A stretch of DNA of 64,000 nucleotides, from NCBI GenBank assembly GCA_037389465.1, contig JAZARR010000078.1, forward strand, positions 4,586,501-4,650,500. The letters are read 5' to 3'. Every line of letters begins with the position of its first letter. The first letter of the stretch is position 1. The translations under genes were made by a program, and so were the position numbers. The notes beneath the pieces were generated by a model that was given only the letters and a program-made list of their open reading frames with translations, ran no database searches and was not told where the DNA came from. Source of the DNA: Baylisascaris procyonis (taxonomy: Eukaryota > Nematoda > Chromadorea > Rhabditida > Ascarididae). Of the stretch, positions 60,401 through 64,000 are shown one piece after another.

Positions 60401-62715
60401 TGTGTCTAGCTTAGGTATAATAATGCCAAAAAACCTTCATTTCCTGTAACACTGATCCTAGAAAATGTTTTTGGGCGGAAAGAGGCGAGATGAAGCAACT
60501 GAAGAAACTGCTGAAGACGGATAATCGGCCAATCTATTAGTAGCAATGTACATACGCTACTAGAAGTTTTTATTATTCTACTCCATTGAATCGATATTAA
60601 CTTTTTCAAAAGATTTTTGGAATCGCCAAGAAATGAAATGAATGAATGGATAGTCGTTAATGCACTATTTTGTCACTGATACAAATCAGAATAAACAATG
60701 AATTGGTCATAGCAGCAGCGAGCTTGGCCCCACGTGTAAAATTGAAAAACGAACGACGCCTGACGATTTGAAACGAAGCCTGGGAGTTTCAATGTGTTGC
60801 CTATCTTAATCACAGCGTTTAAGCCTAGTATGCACTAAATTGCTATAATATGCCGTCAATTCGATTGCTGTAATGGGCAAATTAATAAGAGTAGTTTTGA
60901 GATCTGTCTTGGTATGCAGCAGAACTGCGCTAACTATCTGATGGATCATGCATTTCCGAAATTAAACTCGTTCACGATTATCTATGGATGTGTGATTACT
61001 TAGACACATAGTCACATCCTAAATCTCTTCTCACCTGTTGTGATTGGCACCAAAGAAGAGCTCGAAAAGAACTTCCTGATTATAGCTGATTGAATTGATT
61101 AGCAACTAAGTGAAAGATTAATTATTCCTAACTGATTTATTACCGAACAATTAAAAGCAATTGATTAGAGAATTTAATTTTATTATAGACCTAATACTTG
61201 TCCTTTTCCCACTTTAAATTGACTAATCAAGACGAGTCTCTTTTCAAGCAATACATGTGCACACAAACCACACACGTTGTTCGGCGCTCGGTATTCACAA
61301 AAGGTGCGCGAAAATCAGCATGTTTTCAACTTTTCCTCTTATTCTGTTCATGTCATTTGATACTACTGAGCTCAAACAGCGAGTCCAAGAGTAACTTCCA
61401 GATATACTGGAAAAGTCTATTGCGAAATGGTTACAGCGATATTCCCCAGGTTTGAAAGTTTTTAAATATTTATGGATCAGAGCAGAGGTGGTACAGATAG
61501 GTGTGGTCTTCTCGTTTCGCATATTAAAAATCGGCAGGTAAAGTTCCAGTGCTCATATCTGCTCTGAATTATCGAATTTTCGTTAATATGAAGTCAAATC
61601 ATTGCTTACTTTCCCAACTTTCATATGAAAACTCGACATGTGCCACTAATTCGCAAAACTGCAAATGTAGCCCTAATGAGGCAGAAATCAATACGGCAGA
61701 AATCGATACGCAATGATATGAGCGAGCGTTATCTTTACCACATAAAAGATTGAATAAAACATTCGTAGATCACAGTTACGACCTCAAAGAACGTTAACTT
61801 TTTCCTTCTTTTTGATCTCGCGAAGTAATCATTTCCGTACAGAGGGTGTTATATGATCTACAAGGCGCGAATGAATCTGTGATTACTTGCAAACGTCAAG
61901 AGGAGTGCGCGCATTCTACTCGAATGCTCTATTCGCATTGGGTGAGGCGACGCACTCGTTGATGTTGCGGTCGATGGTTTGCGTGTTTGCTAATTTCAGA
62001 CCATTTCTCTAAGCTTCGATATATTCGAAACATTTAGGTTTGAGTTAAGTTGTGTTCCCTCTTGGCTATTAGAACGAAAACAACTTTAGACTCCTAAACT
62101 TAACTCATTGTTGGTGGATTTCGATTTGTAACATGGGAGGGATGGGGGTTCTCTCGATATGTTCGTTCCACCGTCAAAAATTATTTAAGGTGCCCTCAGA
62201 AGAATGTTGTGCCCACCCTGAGTGATAAGTACGGTTTTGTAATTGTGAGCTGATAATCGCATTGACTAAACAGTGTGGAAAGATGAAATTGTTTAATCAT
62301 AGAACATGTATTTGCCTTCTTATGTATTTGATTTGAGTTTTCGCACAAATGCACTGCGGGGGCATCATATCAGGCCGTGCATATATATATTTGTGCCTGT
62401 GCCCATGTCTGCCTGTTTCATTTGTTGATTTGTTTCATTTAGGCGAAATTTGGTCGGTATAATTTCTGGTGCGTAAGTGCATACGGTGGAGGCGGGTTTT
62501 CTGAATTTACCATTTTCCGACTGAACGTCTGGCGCGTAAGTTATTCGTGTATGAAACTGGCAGCTGATTCCCTTGCATACGGCAGGTAGTGAATAAATCG
62601 GTTCCTTTCGGATTGTGCAACGGTTCGGTTGCATGAGCGAAGGCCCCAGCAGCCGTCTTTTTTGAGCGTTTAACTAAGCCGGAGGGGGAATGGGAGAAGG
62701 ATTGTAGGGAGTAAA
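57487..62715. other. Duplicate copy 2 of the elt-1 downstream region; no gene seen
   Basis: Carries the same short open frames as 41,767-46,987, with the single changes at 59603, 60068, 61157 and 61910 and the 8-bp insertion at 61981-61988. The change at 60068 alters one residue (G to E) of a minus-strand frame that I do not believe is a gene. Confidence 0.7.
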
Positions 62716-62812
62716 AGCTGAAGTCTGCTTCCATTTGCTCGCTATAATAAACTGCTTAGTGGATGTGGATAAGCAGTTTCTTGTAGCGGGCAAATGAAAG
62801 CAGACCTCAGCT
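62716..62812. repeat. Imperfect inverted repeat beside (TA)n, copy 2
   Basis: The second copy of the 43-nt-arm hairpin, identical to copy 1 and carried by the large duplication. The (TA)n next to it is 32 bp shorter. Confidence 0.75.
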
Positions 62813-62825
62813 GTTATCCTCAACA

Positions 62826-62829
<4 letters not shown>

Positions 62830-62880
<51 letters not shown>
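62830..62880. repeat. (TA)n microsatellite, copy 2 (51 bp)
   Basis: The equivalent of the 47.1-kb tract, 32 bp shorter (16 units). It is the largest difference between the two duplicate blocks. Confidence 0.97.
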
Positions 62881-62881
<1 letters not shown>

Positions 62882-64000
62882 CTTTTCCTGGTCAAATACT
62901 CGCACACTCTGCTATGTTTTGTCGAATAATTTTATTTTTTTGACTCTCTTATTGTGACCTATCGGACATATGAGTCAACGAATTATGCTCCTTTATAGAC
63001 TCATCTACTCTCTTTAGCAACTGTGGATGTCGGTTGTCATTGCTGTGCAGGCTTAATGATGTTTGTTTCTCATCATTCCTATCATATCCTTACAGACTGT
63101 TTCTGACTTTGTTAATGCTAGTTTTGTATAATTTACTTATGAAGGTAAGTCTTGTATGAGACGCATTTCGTCTCTAACTTCTATGCATTAATGCTATATA
63201 TTCCTGATAAGTGCACTAAAGTGCTTATGAGAGGAAGATTTTGTATTTAATTCATTTGTCTTTTATTGCTTCTATAATTCCATCCTATTCACTTTATTGC
63301 AATGAACTGAATGTAATTTGAGAGCTTAAATTGATGATTGATCTTTGTTGAAGTTGCGTTCACTTTATGCATTGATACTTTCGATATGTTTTTCTGTTTT
63401 TATGAATGAGTGCTTGAGGAAGTAAGCGGATGAGCAAGGAGGACTCTAAGCCATAATCGCAGTGTTGACGCAAAGATTGCTTAGTGCTTACGCCGTTATG
63501 CTTTCATCTTTCATCGAAGTTCACCGAAAGTCAGATGTGTGTAAATGCGATCGATCGTTTGTTTACTATAGTAGCTGAAGTGAATAGTCGAGGAAATGTA
63601 GCCATATGGTAAGGAATCTGTAATGTGATCAGACAGTATTGGAGATCACGAGTCTTATTGTCAGATTCCGGAGCTTGTAGTGGGTGTTTGGTTGAATGAC
63701 GAAAAACACAGCAAATATCGTTTTCGTCGCTTTTGAAAGCTGAATATGGGATTCTCTCCTTGTCCATTTCTCTCTTCCTCTGCGCAGCAAGTTTGATGAA
63801 CGTTCAGCTATGTGTTAATTTTCTGTTGTTTGTGAATTCGAGAATTGTGTTGACGATTTGATCACAATTGTCCTCATATATTTATTACAATTACCGTGGT
63901 CGATTGTTCAGAAGGGCTTATAGCTGTGCGTTATGTAATTTTTTTGGGTCTGTGGGCAGCGATTTGGATTGATCAACATGCGTGGAAGAACGCATATCGT

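Larger units (their letters stand above)
56859..64000 (+). repeat. Large direct duplication, copy 2 (continues past the window end)
   Basis: Same orientation as copy 1 at an offset of 15,720 bp, becoming 15,728 after the 8-bp insertion at 61981-61988 and 15,696 after the shorter (TA)n tract. If this is a true tandem duplication, the repeating unit would be 41,139-56,858, including the LINE remnant at its right end. It begins directly after degraded LINE DNA. Near-identity over non-coding DNA points to a very recent event, gene conversion or an assembly duplicate. Confidence 0.97.

Noticed and set aside
41767..63767. Sets of identical small proteins in both duplicate blocks, suggesting conserved genes
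   Set aside because: Their identity follows from the DNA duplication itself, since non-coding bases are equally conserved.

Overview
This window looks like nuclear DNA from a nematode. It is AT-rich, most of it is non-coding, and exons are short with T-rich (T)TTGCAG/TTTTCAG acceptors and GTAAGT/GTGAGT donors. The one gene I can name is a two-zinc-finger GATA factor of the ELT-1 type. Introns of 3-5 kb are longer than usual in Caenorhabditis, so a parasitic strongylid-type genome (hookworm or relative) is likely, but I cannot fix the species. I see no bacterial-type operons, rRNA, convincing tRNA or CRISPR array.

Layout. 1-30,450: no gene I can support; AT-rich DNA with an (ATAA)n microsatellite at 9.13 kb, purine-rich tracts, a GC-rich island at 25.79-25.94 kb and two inverted GATA-site pairs (23.60 and 26.13 kb) upstream of the gene. 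30,476-41,766 (+): the elt-1 orthologue, seven coding exons rebuilt by hand that join in frame into a 400-residue protein with a serine/alanine-rich N-terminal half, an N-finger, a C-finger and a basic tail. 41,767-48,304: downstream DNA with an imperfect hairpin next to a long (TA)n tract. 48,305-55,100: mostly unassigned, with a 45-bp spaced repeat and several exon-like islands, the best being 54,167-54,223. 55,100-56,858: degraded non-LTR (LINE) retrotransposon DNA with recognisable reverse transcriptase blocks split over three frames.

The most striking feature is a large direct duplication. Bases 41,139-48,304 recur at 56,859-64,000 (cut off by the window end) at a 15,720-bp offset. I could see only four substitutions, one 8-bp indel and a 32-bp difference in the (TA)n length. 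The copied block starts inside the last intron of elt-1, so it carries a complete, unchanged second copy of the terminal coding exon without the rest of the gene. It is either a very recent tandem duplication with a sharp breakpoint beside a dead LINE or an unresolved assembly/haplotype duplication; the sequence alone cannot separate these.

Only one functional gene is visible, so there is no multi-gene pathway here. The inverted GATA pairs upstream of a GATA-factor gene are possible autoregulatory sites, but that is inference.
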